59,120 nucleotides of DNA from Candidatus Gastranaerophilales bacterium (GTDB lineage Bacteria > Cyanobacteriota > Vampirovibrionia > Gastranaerophilales > Gastranaerophilaceae): positions 1-59,120 of the forward strand of contig CANQLG010000012.1 in assembly GCA_947624645.1 (NCBI GenBank), read 5' to 3'. Under the pieces are notes generated by a model. It did not search any database. It was not told where the DNA came from and saw only the letters and a list, made by a program, of their open reading frames with translations. Of the stretch, positions 35,478-45,245 are shown one piece after another; position 1 is the first letter of the stretch; each line of letters begins with the position of its first letter. The position numbers and the translations under genes are program-made.

Positions 35478-37208
35478 TTAAGAAATATTTATTATCCTTT
35501 GGACTGCTTCATCAGGTGAAATCGTTTGTGTAACATTAGTTGCACGCTCTTTAAATTCTACAAGATTATCCAGAATCGTTTTACCGACTGTTATTCGATA
35601 TGGAATACCTATTAAATCCGCATCTTTTAGTTTTACACCGGCACGTTCCTGCCTGTCATCCAGCAATACTTCAATTTTTGCTTCAATTAATTTATTATAT
35701 ATTTCTTCCGCAACACTCATTTGTTTTTCATCCTGATCACTGACGGGTACCACTATTACCTTATATGGCGCAATTGATACGGGCCATTTTATTCCGTATT
35801 CATCATGGTGTCTTTCAACCGCAGCAGCAGCTGTTCGTGATATTCCTATTCCATAGCACCCCATAATAAAAGGTTTTTCTTGACCGTCTTTATCTGTAAA
35901 TGTTGCATTCATTGCTTTGGAATACTTTGTTCCAAGTTTAAATATATTCCCTACTTCTATACCTTTTGTAACTTTCAGCTCTGCCCCGCAGTCTTTGCAC
36001 TTATCATTTTGTTCTACAAGTCTTATATCCGCTATTTTTTCTGGCAGCTCTACATCACTACCCCAATTTGCTCCTGTAAGATGTTTATCTGTTTGGTTTA
36101 TTCCTATTACAAAATTCTTTAACTCTTTTACTGTTTCATCAGCAACAATTTCAACGCCTTTTAAACCTTTTGGACCTATAAACCCTGCAATTGCAGAAAA
36201 TCCCGAATTATTCATTATTTCTTCTATTTCATCATTTCTTGCTATTCTGATGTCATTACCTGCAAAAACATTCATCAGCTTGGTTTCTTCAACTGTCCTA
36301 TCGCCTCTAATTAATGCTGCTACATATTTACCGTCTATTACATATATTAAACATTTACAAATGACACTCGAGGGAACTTTTAAAAATTGTGATAATTCTT
36401 CTATTGAATGTACATCAGGCGTATCCGTAATTTGAGCTTTATCGAAATGCCCGTCCGTTTCGGCAGGATTCAATATTGATACGGCATGGTTAGAGTTTGC
36501 GCTGTATCCGCATTTTGTGCAATAAAATACATCATTTTCTCCGGCATTATTTTCTGATTCTTCATTTACCAAAACCATAAATTCATGCGAAACACTTCCG
36601 CCGATTGCACCGGAATCAGATTGAACCATTTTCGTTTCTAAACCGCATCTTTCAAATATTTTTTTATATGCCTTTGCCATTATTTCATAAGATTTATCCA
36701 GACCTTCTTCATCCGCATCAAAGCTGTATGCATCTTTCATTATAAATTCTCGTCCGCGCAGAAGCCCGAATCTGGGTCTTATTTCATCTCTGAATTTTGA
36801 TTGAATTTGATATAAATTTACGGGCAATTGTTTATATGAGCGTATTCCCTCTCTTCCGATTGAAGTTATTACTTCTTCATGAGTAGGTCCTAAGCACATC
36901 TCACGATTATGCCTGTCTTTTAAACGCATAAGTTCTTTTCCGTATACTTCCCATCTGCCTGATTCCTGCCATAATTCACTCGGCTGTACAAACGGCATTA
37001 AAAGCTCCTGCGCTCCGGCAGCGTCCATTTCTTCTCTGACTATATTTTCTATCTTTTTTAATACACGCCACATTAAAGGCAGATAATTGTATACTCCGTT
37101 TGTCAGTTTCCTTATATATCCTGCTCTTACGAGCAATTTATGACTCATTACCTCCGCATCTGACGGAAATTCTCTTAAAGTCTGAACAAATAGTTTTGAC
37201 ATTCTCAT
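35478..37208 (-). CDS. proS: prolyl-tRNA synthetase (bacterial type)
   Basis: This class II enzyme charges tRNA-Pro. The 576-residue protein has motif 2 (FRDEIRPRFGLLRGREFIMK), motif 3 (GCYGIGISRTAAAAVE) and an inserted YbaK-like editing domain (about 230-385) that removes mischarged alanine. The C-terminal anticodon-binding domain follows (SIAPYKVIVVPV). The insertion domain marks the typical bacterial form. The ATG is about 11 nt after AGAGG; a second ATG two codons on would also be possible. It is flanked by small gaps and probably transcribed with its neighbours or singly. Confidence 0.96.
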   Translation of the reverse strand: MRMSKLFVQTLREFPSDAEVMSHKLLVRAGYIRKLTNGVYNYLPLMWRVLKKIENIVREEMDAAGAQELLMPFVQPSELWQESGRWEVYGKELMRLKDRHNREMCLGPTHEEVITSIGREGIRSYKQLPVNLYQIQSKFRDEIRPRFGLLRGREFIMKDAYSFDADEEGLDKSYEIMAKAYKKIFERCGLETKMVQSDSGAIGGSVSHEFMVLVNEESENNAGENDVFYCTKCGYSANSNHAVSILNPAETDGHFDKAQITDTPDVHSIEELSQFLKVPSSVICKCLIYVIDGKYVAALIRGDRTVEETKLMNVFAGNDIRIARNDEIEEIMNNSGFSAIAGFIGPKGLKGVEIVADETVKELKNFVIGINQTDKHLTGANWGSDVELPEKIADIRLVEQNDKCKDCGAELKVTKGIEVGNIFKLGTKYSKAMNATFTDKDGQEKPFIMGCYGIGISRTAAAAVERHHDEYGIKWPVSIAPYKVIVVPVSDQDEKQMSVAEEIYNKLIEAKIEVLLDDRQERAGVKLKDADLIGIPYRITVGKTILDNLVEFKERATNVTQTISPDEAVQRIINIS

Positions 37209-37259
37209 ATAAAAAATAACCTCTGTTTGATTTTTAACAATTTTTATATTATCACAAAG

Positions 37260-38264
37260 TTATTTTTTTAGTGCTTTTTCCATTTCTCTAATTTCAATTA
37301 ATAAATTTGGCAATATTTGTTCAAAACTTTCCACTACGGCAGGATCAAATTGTTTACCTGACAATTCTTTTATTTTGTTTAAAGCTTCTCTTGGAGTAAC
37401 CTGATTTCTGTATACTTTTGGTGTTATCATACTGTCAAATGCATCAGCTACTGATATTATTCTTGAACCAATCGGAATTTCATCTCCTTTTTTACCGTAG
37501 GGATATCCGTTCCCGTCATAAAATTCATGATGAAATTTTATTATTTCAACTACGTCTTTCAACTGTTTTATGTCATCCAAGATTTTTACACTATGATGTA
37601 CGTGTTCTTTTATTTCACCATATTCTTCCGGGGTTAGTTGTTCCACTTTTCCCAATATATCATCTGAAATCCCTATCATACCAATATCATGTAACAAACC
37701 TGCAAGCTCTATCTTTGCAATTGTAGCATCATTTAAATGCATAGATTTTGCTATATTTACTGAATAAAATGTTACCCTCCTGCTTCTGCCCAAAGTATAT
37801 GCATCTTTCGAATCCAAAGCTTCAACTATCGCAGTTACTGTTCCTGCAAACAGTTCTTTTAAATCATTTATCAACGAACTGTTATCTGCTTTTAATTGCC
37901 AATATTCCAGTGCATTTTCTACCGTTAATAGTAATTCATCAGGATTGTACGGCTTTTTTATGTATCTGTATATCTTTGCATAGTTAATTGCATCTATCAA
38001 TATCCCTGCATCTGTATATGCCGTAACTAACAATCTCATTGTTTCAGGAGATATCTCATAACTACGCTTTAAAAATTCTACGCCGTCCATCTCAGGCATC
38101 TTATGGTCTGACAATATACAATGAAACTTTTCTTGCTTTAACATCTCTAATGCCAAAAGTGGTGAAGTTGATCTGGCTATCTCATATTTCCCTCGTAAGG
38201 TTCTGTATAGTAAGGCTAAGTTATCAGGTTCATCATCTACTATTAATACTTTATACTTATCCAT
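37260..38264 (-). CDS. response regulator with HD-GYP domain (altered His)
   Basis: The 334-residue protein joins a receiver domain (D10, D11 and phosphorylated D53 in LSDHKMPEMDG) to an HD-GYP domain, which usually breaks down cyclic di-GMP. HD is at 192-193 (LHDIGMIGI) and the GYP motif is complete (HHEFYDGNGYP, 245-255). The first metal-binding His, normally in TxGHSxRV, is replaced by Arg160 (TLGRSRRV), so the metal site may be changed. It overlaps the upstream kinase gene by 8 bp, indicating a dedicated kinase-regulator pair. AAGGTG precedes the ATG. Confidence 0.9.
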   Translation of the reverse strand: MDKYKVLIVDDEPDNLALLYRTLRGKYEIARSTSPLLALEMLKQEKFHCILSDHKMPEMDGVEFLKRSYEISPETMRLLVTAYTDAGILIDAINYAKIYRYIKKPYNPDELLLTVENALEYWQLKADNSSLINDLKELFAGTVTAIVEALDSKDAYTLGRSRRVTFYSVNIAKSMHLNDATIAKIELAGLLHDIGMIGISDDILGKVEQLTPEEYGEIKEHVHHSVKILDDIKQLKDVVEIIKFHHEFYDGNGYPYGKKGDEIPIGSRIISVADAFDSMITPKVYRNQVTPREALNKIKELSGKQFDPAVVESFEQILPNLLIEIREMEKALKK

Positions 38265-39960
38265 TTACAACACCTTCACTTATCATACTTTCGTTTAAAT
38301 GTTCTCTGTCTATATTTATCGGCAATGTTATTATAAACTTTGTTCCTTCACCTAATTTTGATTCTAATCTTATATCACCTTGATGGTTCTTTATTATTTT
38401 ATGCGTTATTGACATCCCTAAACCGGTACCTTGACCCACCGGCTTTGTTGTAAAGAACGGGTCAAATACTTTTCTTGCCGTTTCTTCATCCATTCCTGAA
38501 CCGTTATCTTCTATTTCTATTACTAAATGCTTCATATCTTCACCTACATTAACACGTATCCATATATCGCCTTTTTCTTTTATTGCACCTGCCGCATTAT
38601 CAAGTATATTCATAAATACCTGATTTAATTGTCCGCCAAATGCTTCTATTTTTGGTATGGGTTCTGTATATTCTTTATGTATCTCAGCTTTATTCTTTAA
38701 TTTATTGTGAAGTATATTTAATGTTATATCTATTTCATTTTTTATATCTACATCTTTTATTGTTGTTTCTTCCATCCTTGAGAAACTCTTTAAATCTTGT
38801 ATTATATTTTTGGCTCTATCCGCACCTTCATGACAACTCTTTATTAAATCCGGCATATCTGTTTTTAAAAATTCATAATCCGTTTCTTGCTTTAATTGTT
38901 CAATTACTGCTTTTTCTTCAGGTTTTAATGATGCTTCATATTTGGTGTATTCGTCTATTATATTTATTAAATCTTTTGAATAATTTCCTAAATGCACCAT
39001 ATTTCCATATATAAAGTTTATGGGATTATTTATTTCATGCATTATACCTGCAACCAGTTCACCTAATGATTTCATTTTCTCTGAATGTACCATCATTGCT
39101 TGGGTATTCTGTAATTCCGAATATGCATTTTTTAATTCTCTTGTTCTATCTTGTACCTGTACTTCTAATGTAGAATACATCCTCTGCAATGCATTTGCCA
39201 TCATATTATATGCTTGCACCAATTGGTTTATTTCAAAATATTTTGTATATTCCAATCTCCCCGATAAATCTCCCTTAGCTATTTTTGAAACTGTTTCTTC
39301 CATTGTTGATAACGGCTTTGATATACTCTTTGCTAAAAGATATGCCAAAATTAAACTCAGTGCCAATATAAAACTGAAAAACAATTTAGCAAAATCATCT
39401 ATATTTCTTGTATATGCTTCCGTGTCTTTTGGTAATATCAAATGTATATTATATGTTTTCGTTTTTTGTTCAACACCAAATTGCTTTTTATCTGTAATGG
39501 TTTTCTTTATATATATACTTCTGTAATTATCGGCATTGTATCTTGTTGATGCCACCAGTTGGAATGATGACGGGGTCTTGTTCACCTTATATATATATCT
39601 CGCACTATCATCTAATGTTTTATGTATTATCTTTAAGTTTTCATCAGTAACCAATATATCTTTTATTTTATACTTATTATCAACCACCGAATTAATTTCG
39701 TTTTTTAAGTTGGGTAAATTATTTTCAAATTCCTCTATTGTTTGATTATTGTTATTAAACACATATAAACTCTCTATAAACTCGGACGGAAGTTTATTTT
39801 CCAAATTTTTTATTGTATCTCTCGAATAGGCATAAAGCACACCTTCTACAATAATTACTATTGCTATAACAACAAATATTATACTCAGCATTATTGTATT
39901 ATTAAATTTAAATGAAAAATTATTATTTTTCTTTTTTCTTTTTACACTATTCTTAGCCAC
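38257..39960 (-). CDS. membrane sensor histidine kinase
   Basis: The 567-residue protein has two membrane helices (about 24-46 and 188-208) around a periplasmic sensor region, a HAMP segment (SKPLSTMEETVSKIAKGDLS), a coiled coil, the H-box MHEINNPINF, N-box NQVFMNILDNAAGAI and the ATP-binding DNGSGMDEE and GQGTGLGMSIT. All catalytic parts are intact. It should phosphorylate the HD-GYP response regulator encoded directly downstream with an 8-bp overlap. Start is GTG at 39960, with AGGA 6-7 nt before it. The signal sensed is unknown. Confidence 0.93.
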   Translation of the reverse strand: MAKNSVKRKKKNNNFSFKFNNTIMLSIIFVVIAIVIIVEGVLYAYSRDTIKNLENKLPSEFIESLYVFNNNNQTIEEFENNLPNLKNEINSVVDNKYKIKDILVTDENLKIIHKTLDDSARYIYKVNKTPSSFQLVASTRYNADNYRSIYIKKTITDKKQFGVEQKTKTYNIHLILPKDTEAYTRNIDDFAKLFFSFILALSLILAYLLAKSISKPLSTMEETVSKIAKGDLSGRLEYTKYFEINQLVQAYNMMANALQRMYSTLEVQVQDRTRELKNAYSELQNTQAMMVHSEKMKSLGELVAGIMHEINNPINFIYGNMVHLGNYSKDLINIIDEYTKYEASLKPEEKAVIEQLKQETDYEFLKTDMPDLIKSCHEGADRAKNIIQDLKSFSRMEETTIKDVDIKNEIDITLNILHNKLKNKAEIHKEYTEPIPKIEAFGGQLNQVFMNILDNAAGAIKEKGDIWIRVNVGEDMKHLVIEIEDNGSGMDEETARKVFDPFFTTKPVGQGTGLGMSITHKIIKNHQGDIRLESKLGEGTKFIITLPINIDREHLNESMISEGVVNG

Positions 39961-40029
39961 GATTTTTCCTGTTCCGTTTAAATATTTAATATAAGTATAT
40001 TTAACAATATTTTTTTACGTTTTACAAGT

Positions 40030-40611
40030 TTATTTAATACATTCTTCAATGTATTTTCTGTAACAATATTGAACAAGAGTTATTCTGTCAGAATTATTTA
40101 TATCTTTATATTTTCCTGAAACTATAAAGTCAGTTGAGTCAGCTTCAATTCTAATCGGTTCAAAAACTATTTTTAGTAATTGTTCATCAATATTAAAATT
40201 TACTTTATACTCACTCATCAGCATTAATTGAGTTGATACCTTGACTTTCATCCCGCCTGCACTAAAATCAATTAATTTTGCTTTTATACTTTTATCTTCA
40301 TATAAAAGTTCTATTTCTTTATCGGAATTTATTCTTGTATATTCACGTCTTTGAAGATATTTATAAGATAAAGGAAACCATACGGATATAATATCGTCAT
40401 TAACTTCTTTTACTATGGTTTCAAAATATATTTCCCCCTTAGAACTTGACGTAAATAATTCTACCGATTCATCCTTTTCGTATTTGTTTTTATTGTTGAG
40501 TTTTACTTTAAAACTGTCTTCACATACTTCAACAACTTTGCAGCTCGCAGCATTATCTATACTTCTTGATATTATATAAAATTCTTTACCTGAATATATT
40601 TCATTTCTCAT
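40030..40611 (-). CDS. PilZ-domain (cyclic di-GMP receptor) protein
   Basis: The 193-residue protein has an N-terminal YcgR-like beta region and a C-terminal PilZ domain with QRREYTRI (RxxxR motif) and DFSAGGMKV (DxSxxG), the two parts that bind c-di-GMP. Both motifs look intact. Such proteins translate c-di-GMP levels into changes of pili, motility or polymer export. There is no ribosome site before the ATG, and a TATAAT-like hexamer (40620-40625, minus strand) lies so close that the mRNA may be leaderless. Two HD-GYP proteins in the window may control its ligand. Confidence 0.88.
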   Translation of the reverse strand: MRNEIYSGKEFYIISRSIDNAASCKVVEVCEDSFKVKLNNKNKYEKDESVELFTSSSKGEIYFETIVKEVNDDIISVWFPLSYKYLQRREYTRINSDKEIELLYEDKSIKAKLIDFSAGGMKVKVSTQLMLMSEYKVNFNIDEQLLKIVFEPIRIEADSTDFIVSGKYKDINNSDRITLVQYCYRKYIEECIK

Positions 40612-40632
40612 AGTTTTATATTATAAAATATT

Positions 40633-43245
40633 TTACATTTTTTCAATAGATTTATTGGGACCTGAAATCGCATATATATAAGGCTGAGAAAAATATTTAT
40701 TTGCCGTTTTTATTATATCCTGAATAGTTACAGACTTTATTAATTCGGGATATTTATCTATAAATTCATATCCTCGGTTACTTAATTCAAGAGTATTCAT
40801 TACAGATGCTTTATCCATATTTGTTTCCATTGACAGTACAAAATTTCCCAAAATTTTATCTTTTGCTTCATTAAGTTCTTTTTCCGTAACAAATTCTTTT
40901 TTTAATCTGTTTATTTCGTTAAATAATCCCTGCTTTGCTTTTTGAACACTATTAGGATTTGTTGCTATATATAGTGCAAATGCTCCTTTATTAATATTTG
41001 CTGAAAAGCTTGAGCCAACCTGATATGCCAAACTCTGTTCATCTCTTAGTGTTGTAAATAATCTTGAACTCATGCCGGAGCCTAATATTGAATCAATTAC
41101 TTGTAATATCGCCCAATCTTTCTCATTTGTATTTCCGTCTGTTAACCAGCCTATAACTATCCATACTGCTTGTGCATCATTACTTATTTTTATTGTCTTA
41201 TTAGATGTTAAAGGTTTAAACTTATATTTATAATCAGTAATATTTATTTTCGGCTTACCGCTGTTTTTTAATAATCTTGAAAAATAATTTACATATTCCT
41301 GATTATCTACATTTCCGTTGATTGTTATTACTACATTTTCGGCAGGAAATAAATTTTTATAAAGTTCAATTATATCTTCTTTTTGTATTTCGGGTATTGT
41401 TTTTTGAAGTACTTTTCCCGTATTTCCGTATGGAGTTCCTTTCCATAATTCGGTTTTAAATTCATCAAATATAAGTGTATCAGGAGTATTCTTTTTATTT
41501 CTTATTGAATACATCTTGTCGGACTTTACTCTGTCTATATCAAATGAATCCAATGAAGCTTTATTTATAACTTCTTCCAATATATCAAGCGCTAAATCTT
41601 TTTCATTTTTTGTATATTTAACGGCAATATTAAAAGAATCTCCCAAAGCACTTGGGGCAATTATAATCCCGTTTTCTTCCAACAACTGTGAAAGCTCTTG
41701 ATTTTTATACTTGTATGTACCCTTTAACAGAGTCTGCGCCAATACCTGCATACTGCCTTTAATTTTTTCTAAATTATTACCCCCTCTTGAAGCTATTTCC
41801 ATTGCTATAATATCATTTGCACTATTTTTGGTTATTACCAATTCAGCTCCATTCTCAAGCAGATATTTTGTCGTGTCTTGATTTTGACTGATTATTTTTG
41901 CATTATAATTTTTATTTTCATCCTGACTAATTTGGCTGTTTTCTTCATTTTCAGGTTTTACTATTGATATTACTGCCGTATTTGCGTCCAGATATTCTTT
42001 AGCCGCTCTTTTTATATCTTCACATGTTACCTTATTTATATTTGCAAGATAATTTTTATAAAAAGAAATATCATCCGTTAAAGTAACCGTATAACCTATT
42101 TCTGATGCAATATTAGATATTGATTCTCTGGAATAAAAAGTATCTCTTTCTATTATATTTTTCGCTTTATTTAATTCTTCCTGTGTTATTCCGTTTTTTT
42201 GTATGTTAGTAATTTCTTCAAATATCGCATTTTTTAATCGGGGAATATCCTGTGTTATATAATTTGCAGAAATATAGAATATGGAATCATCCTTCATTGA
42301 AGCATGGGATGCTCCGATAGAATGAACCATTTGTTTTTGTTCTTTTATATTTTTATATAATCTTGATGATTTCCCTTCCCCAAGTATAGTAGCTAATACA
42401 TCTAATGCGTAAGAATCTTTGTTAGTTATGGGATGACAGCCTTTAAAGCCTATCATTATATATCCTGTTTCTATCTTTAGTTCTTGCTCGGTTTGTTTTT
42501 GGCTTGAGGGTCTTTTATCAGATTTATATTCAATATGCGATTTTTTAACCTGTTCCTGCGTGGGTTTATTAAATTTGGTTTTTACAGTTTCTAATGCTAT
42601 TTGGCTGTCTATATCTCCTACTATCACAGTCGTCATATTCTCAGGTGTATACCATTTATTATAAAAATCTAAAATCTGTTCCCGTGTAATATTTTCTATT
42701 ACTTCCTTTGTCCCAATTACATCTCTTTTATACGGATGTATTTTATAAAAAATATTATTCATATTACGATAAAGAATAGTTGTCGGTTTATCATTATTTT
42801 TTGCTATTTCTTCTATTACTACTTTTCGTTCTTTTTCAAGTTCTTTTCTTGGTATTAAAGGGTTTAACAGCATATCGGAATGTAAATCCATAGCTAAATC
42901 AAAATATTGCGAGGGAATTAATATATAATAATGGGTATAATCTTTACTTGTAGCAGCATTTGTTATTGCTCCTTTTGATTCAAGTATTTGATCAAATTCT
43001 TTGGAGGGGTGTTTTGGCGTGCCTTTAAAAAATAAATGCTCAAGAAAATGTGCCACTCCGTTATTCTCATCACTTTCATTTATGGAGCCTGTTTTTATCC
43101 ACGTATCTATTATTACAATAGGATTATCATGTACCTCTTGTATTACTACCGTTTGCCCGTTATCCAATTTATAACTTGAATAATCAGCTCCGTAGCTTAT
43201 TAAACCTATAAATATTATTGCGACTGAAAGTATTATTTTTTTCAT
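40633..43245 (-). CDS. M16 family zinc peptidase, two fused halves
   Basis: The 870-residue protein carries a signal-like start (hydrophobic 4-18) and two M16 halves. The first has the inverted zinc motif HFLEH (66-70) with the distal acidic RKVVIEEI. The second half (about 440-860) lacks HxxEH and ends with the R-Y-type sequence of the inactive partner (AYQVGSS). In M16B enzymes an active and an inactive half close around peptide substrates. Export to the periplasm would fit peptide clean-up of signal or misfolded peptides. A GTGAGGA element precedes the ATG. The gene is separated from PilZ by 21 bp. Confidence 0.9.
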   Translation of the reverse strand: MKKIILSVAIIFIGLISYGADYSSYKLDNGQTVVIQEVHDNPIVIIDTWIKTGSINESDENNGVAHFLEHLFFKGTPKHPSKEFDQILESKGAITNAATSKDYTHYYILIPSQYFDLAMDLHSDMLLNPLIPRKELEKERKVVIEEIAKNNDKPTTILYRNMNNIFYKIHPYKRDVIGTKEVIENITREQILDFYNKWYTPENMTTVIVGDIDSQIALETVKTKFNKPTQEQVKKSHIEYKSDKRPSSQKQTEQELKIETGYIMIGFKGCHPITNKDSYALDVLATILGEGKSSRLYKNIKEQKQMVHSIGASHASMKDDSIFYISANYITQDIPRLKNAIFEEITNIQKNGITQEELNKAKNIIERDTFYSRESISNIASEIGYTVTLTDDISFYKNYLANINKVTCEDIKRAAKEYLDANTAVISIVKPENEENSQISQDENKNYNAKIISQNQDTTKYLLENGAELVITKNSANDIIAMEIASRGGNNLEKIKGSMQVLAQTLLKGTYKYKNQELSQLLEENGIIIAPSALGDSFNIAVKYTKNEKDLALDILEEVINKASLDSFDIDRVKSDKMYSIRNKKNTPDTLIFDEFKTELWKGTPYGNTGKVLQKTIPEIQKEDIIELYKNLFPAENVVITINGNVDNQEYVNYFSRLLKNSGKPKINITDYKYKFKPLTSNKTIKISNDAQAVWIVIGWLTDGNTNEKDWAILQVIDSILGSGMSSRLFTTLRDEQSLAYQVGSSFSANINKGAFALYIATNPNSVQKAKQGLFNEINRLKKEFVTEKELNEAKDKILGNFVLSMETNMDKASVMNTLELSNRGYEFIDKYPELIKSVTIQDIIKTANKYFSQPYIYAISGPNKSIEKM

Positions 43246-43409
43246 TTTAAATCCTCACTTATCCCCAAAATATTATACACTAACTTTTATTATTCATTAC
43301 AGATTATTTAACTAGCTCTTCGGGATATTTTTAATTTGTTACATAGATTAGTATTTTTGGCAATTTAATAGCACAAAAAAACTTTTTATTATTATAAGGG
43401 GTATGGTTG

Positions 43410-44456
43410 ATGGAAGCATTTAATATTGATAATCATAAATATGCAGATTCAATTCAACAGGTTAATAAAAAACCTGTTGAAAAATACAAAATACTTCCGC
43501 TTATTCCGGATTCATATACACATCAAACAGATTCTTCAGCCGGAAATCAAACGGATAAAAACACTCAAAAAATAATTCTTAAACTGAATAAAAACTACAA
43601 CTGTTATTTGGGAACAAAAATCGAACCTAAAAAACCCTTTATAAATCCTGATATAGATGATGCAAAAAAACGAGAAGAACCCCCGCATCCTGCGGAAAGA
43701 TTTCAAGACCCGCTTTGGGAAGACAACCCTTATTTGGATGCAATCAGATATCATATCTATGAAACAACAGGGGCTTACAGTTTAATTGATGATGCTCCGT
43801 ATAGAATAAACCCTGCAAATATTTCAGATTCAGAATATGATAATCTGCCTTTTAATTATAGAGAACTGCAAAAACTAAATATCCAAAACCTCACTCTTTC
43901 TACTAATAAAAAAGGGGTTAGAGCAAGCAGTATTTTTGCTAAAAATAATAAAAAATTTATGCCGCTCTTAAAGGACTATGGTATAAATACTATTATTGAT
44001 TTAAGAGCCGAAAGTAATATTGAAAGAAGTGCTCAATTCGCAGGTTCTAAGGGTTTGGATTATGTCTTTTTCCCGATTCATTATGACCAAAAATTAACTC
44101 CTGAGCAAATTGATTCTATGAAAGCATCTATGCCGAATTTTTTTGATGCCATGGATAAAGGTAGTTTTTATATAGGCTGCAATGAAGGCACTAACAGAAC
44201 CGATGTAGCTTTCGGAATTAATTATTTATTTAATCCTAACGAAAAAGTTGTGCCTAAATTTGAATCAAAGACTCCGCAAAAATCTATTCAAATGACCAGA
44301 AGAATTGTTAATGATTTTTTAAAACAAGATATTGACGGAGCCTATATTAATATTGATGATAATTTTGTTAAGAATCTCGGCTGGTCTGATTTAGATACAT
44401 TTATTTCGGAGCTTGGTAACAGATTAAAAAAATTGAATTTATCAAATTTAAAATAA
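43410..44456 (+). CDS. CX5R phosphatase-like protein 1
   Basis: The 348-residue protein ends in a domain of the protein tyrosine / dual-specificity phosphatase type: TIIDLRAE (D198), FPIHYDQ and the P-loop YIGCNEGTNRTD (C257, R263), fitting CX5R[S/T]. The first 120 residues are a polar, Pro- and Lys-rich region, probably disordered, without a signal peptide. I use the ATG at 43410, with AAGGGG 8 nt before it. The next gene is a paralogue 53 bp downstream. Substrate (protein, lipid or inositol phosphate) is unknown. Confidence 0.75.
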   Translation: MEAFNIDNHKYADSIQQVNKKPVEKYKILPLIPDSYTHQTDSSAGNQTDKNTQKIILKLNKNYNCYLGTKIEPKKPFINPDIDDAKKREEPPHPAERFQDPLWEDNPYLDAIRYHIYETTGAYSLIDDAPYRINPANISDSEYDNLPFNYRELQKLNIQNLTLSTNKKGVRASSIFAKNNKKFMPLLKDYGINTIIDLRAESNIERSAQFAGSKGLDYVFFPIHYDQKLTPEQIDSMKASMPNFFDAMDKGSFYIGCNEGTNRTDVAFGINYLFNPNEKVVPKFESKTPQKSIQMTRRIVNDFLKQDIDGAYINIDDNFVKNLGWSDLDTFISELGNRLKKLNLSNLK

Positions 44457-44509
44457 AAATAACAAAAAAATTTTTTTACACTTTTTAATGTAAACGGAAT
44501 GATGACATT

Positions 44510-45235
44510 ATGATACAACCGTTAAGAATCTCAGATACATATAATATACAAAATAATAAATTCTCTAAACCTGCTGCCAAAAAACATTTTTCAAATGAAA
44601 AAACAAGCTCTCCGTTAAATATGCCTTATTATCTATATCCGTTTATAAGTTTTAAAGGTCAGAGTGAGTCAGAAAAATACAGTCAGGTTAATCTTAACAT
44701 ACCAAATCTTCACAGGTTAAATAATAACGGGCTTCGGGGCGAGAGTCTTGCAAATAAAAGAAATCATAAATTTATTTTTCCTTTACATAAAAAAGGTATA
44801 AGGCATATTATTGATATAAAAACAAGTGATTTTTCAAAATCCTATGAAAATAGGGTTAAAGCCGCAGGTATGTCTTATCATCATTTTCCGATAGATGCGG
44901 AAAAAACTTCTAACAGAGAAATTATAAACTGTCTGCCTGATTTATTTAAAGTTTTAAATGACGGGGATTTTTACATCTCCTGCGCTCAGGGTCTGCATAG
45001 AACAGATATTGCTCTTGCAGTAAATTATATTTTTAATAAAGATGCTTCTGATGAACCGCCGGTTCTATACGGTCATAAAACAAAAAACGGGCTGAGATAT
45101 TCGGATATTTTCAGAAGAACTAATTCAATATTTAATGAATTAACCTATCAGGACAGAGTAAAATTAGGATTAACAGATTTTACTCCCGAAAAATATAAAG
45201 AGAAAAAACAAAAATTAATTGAGTTTAACTCATAA
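44510..45235 (+). CDS. CX5R phosphatase-like protein 2
   Basis: The 241-residue protein is a shorter paralogue of the preceding gene. Its P-loop is YISCAQGLHRTDIALAVNYI (C158, R164) and the equivalent of the first motif is HIIDIKTSD (100-108). The leader contains FISFKGQSE (45-53), the Phe-x-Gly box seen in other proteins here. The two paralogues share GxFYIxC-x5-RTD-x-A-x2-xNYxFN. A tandem duplication with different leaders is likely. The ATG follows an AATGATGAC context with no strong ribosome site. Confidence 0.75.
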   Translation: MIQPLRISDTYNIQNNKFSKPAAKKHFSNEKTSSPLNMPYYLYPFISFKGQSESEKYSQVNLNIPNLHRLNNNGLRGESLANKRNHKFIFPLHKKGIRHIIDIKTSDFSKSYENRVKAAGMSYHHFPIDAEKTSNREIINCLPDLFKVLNDGDFYISCAQGLHRTDIALAVNYIFNKDASDEPPVLYGHKTKNGLRYSDIFRRTNSIFNELTYQDRVKLGLTDFTPEKYKEKKQKLIEFNS

Positions 45236-45245
45236 ATCAAAGTTA

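Noticed and set aside
43246-43409. Riboswitch or RNA element upstream of the phosphatase pair
   Set aside because: The 160-bp AT-rich gap shows no stable stem other than chance AT pairs.
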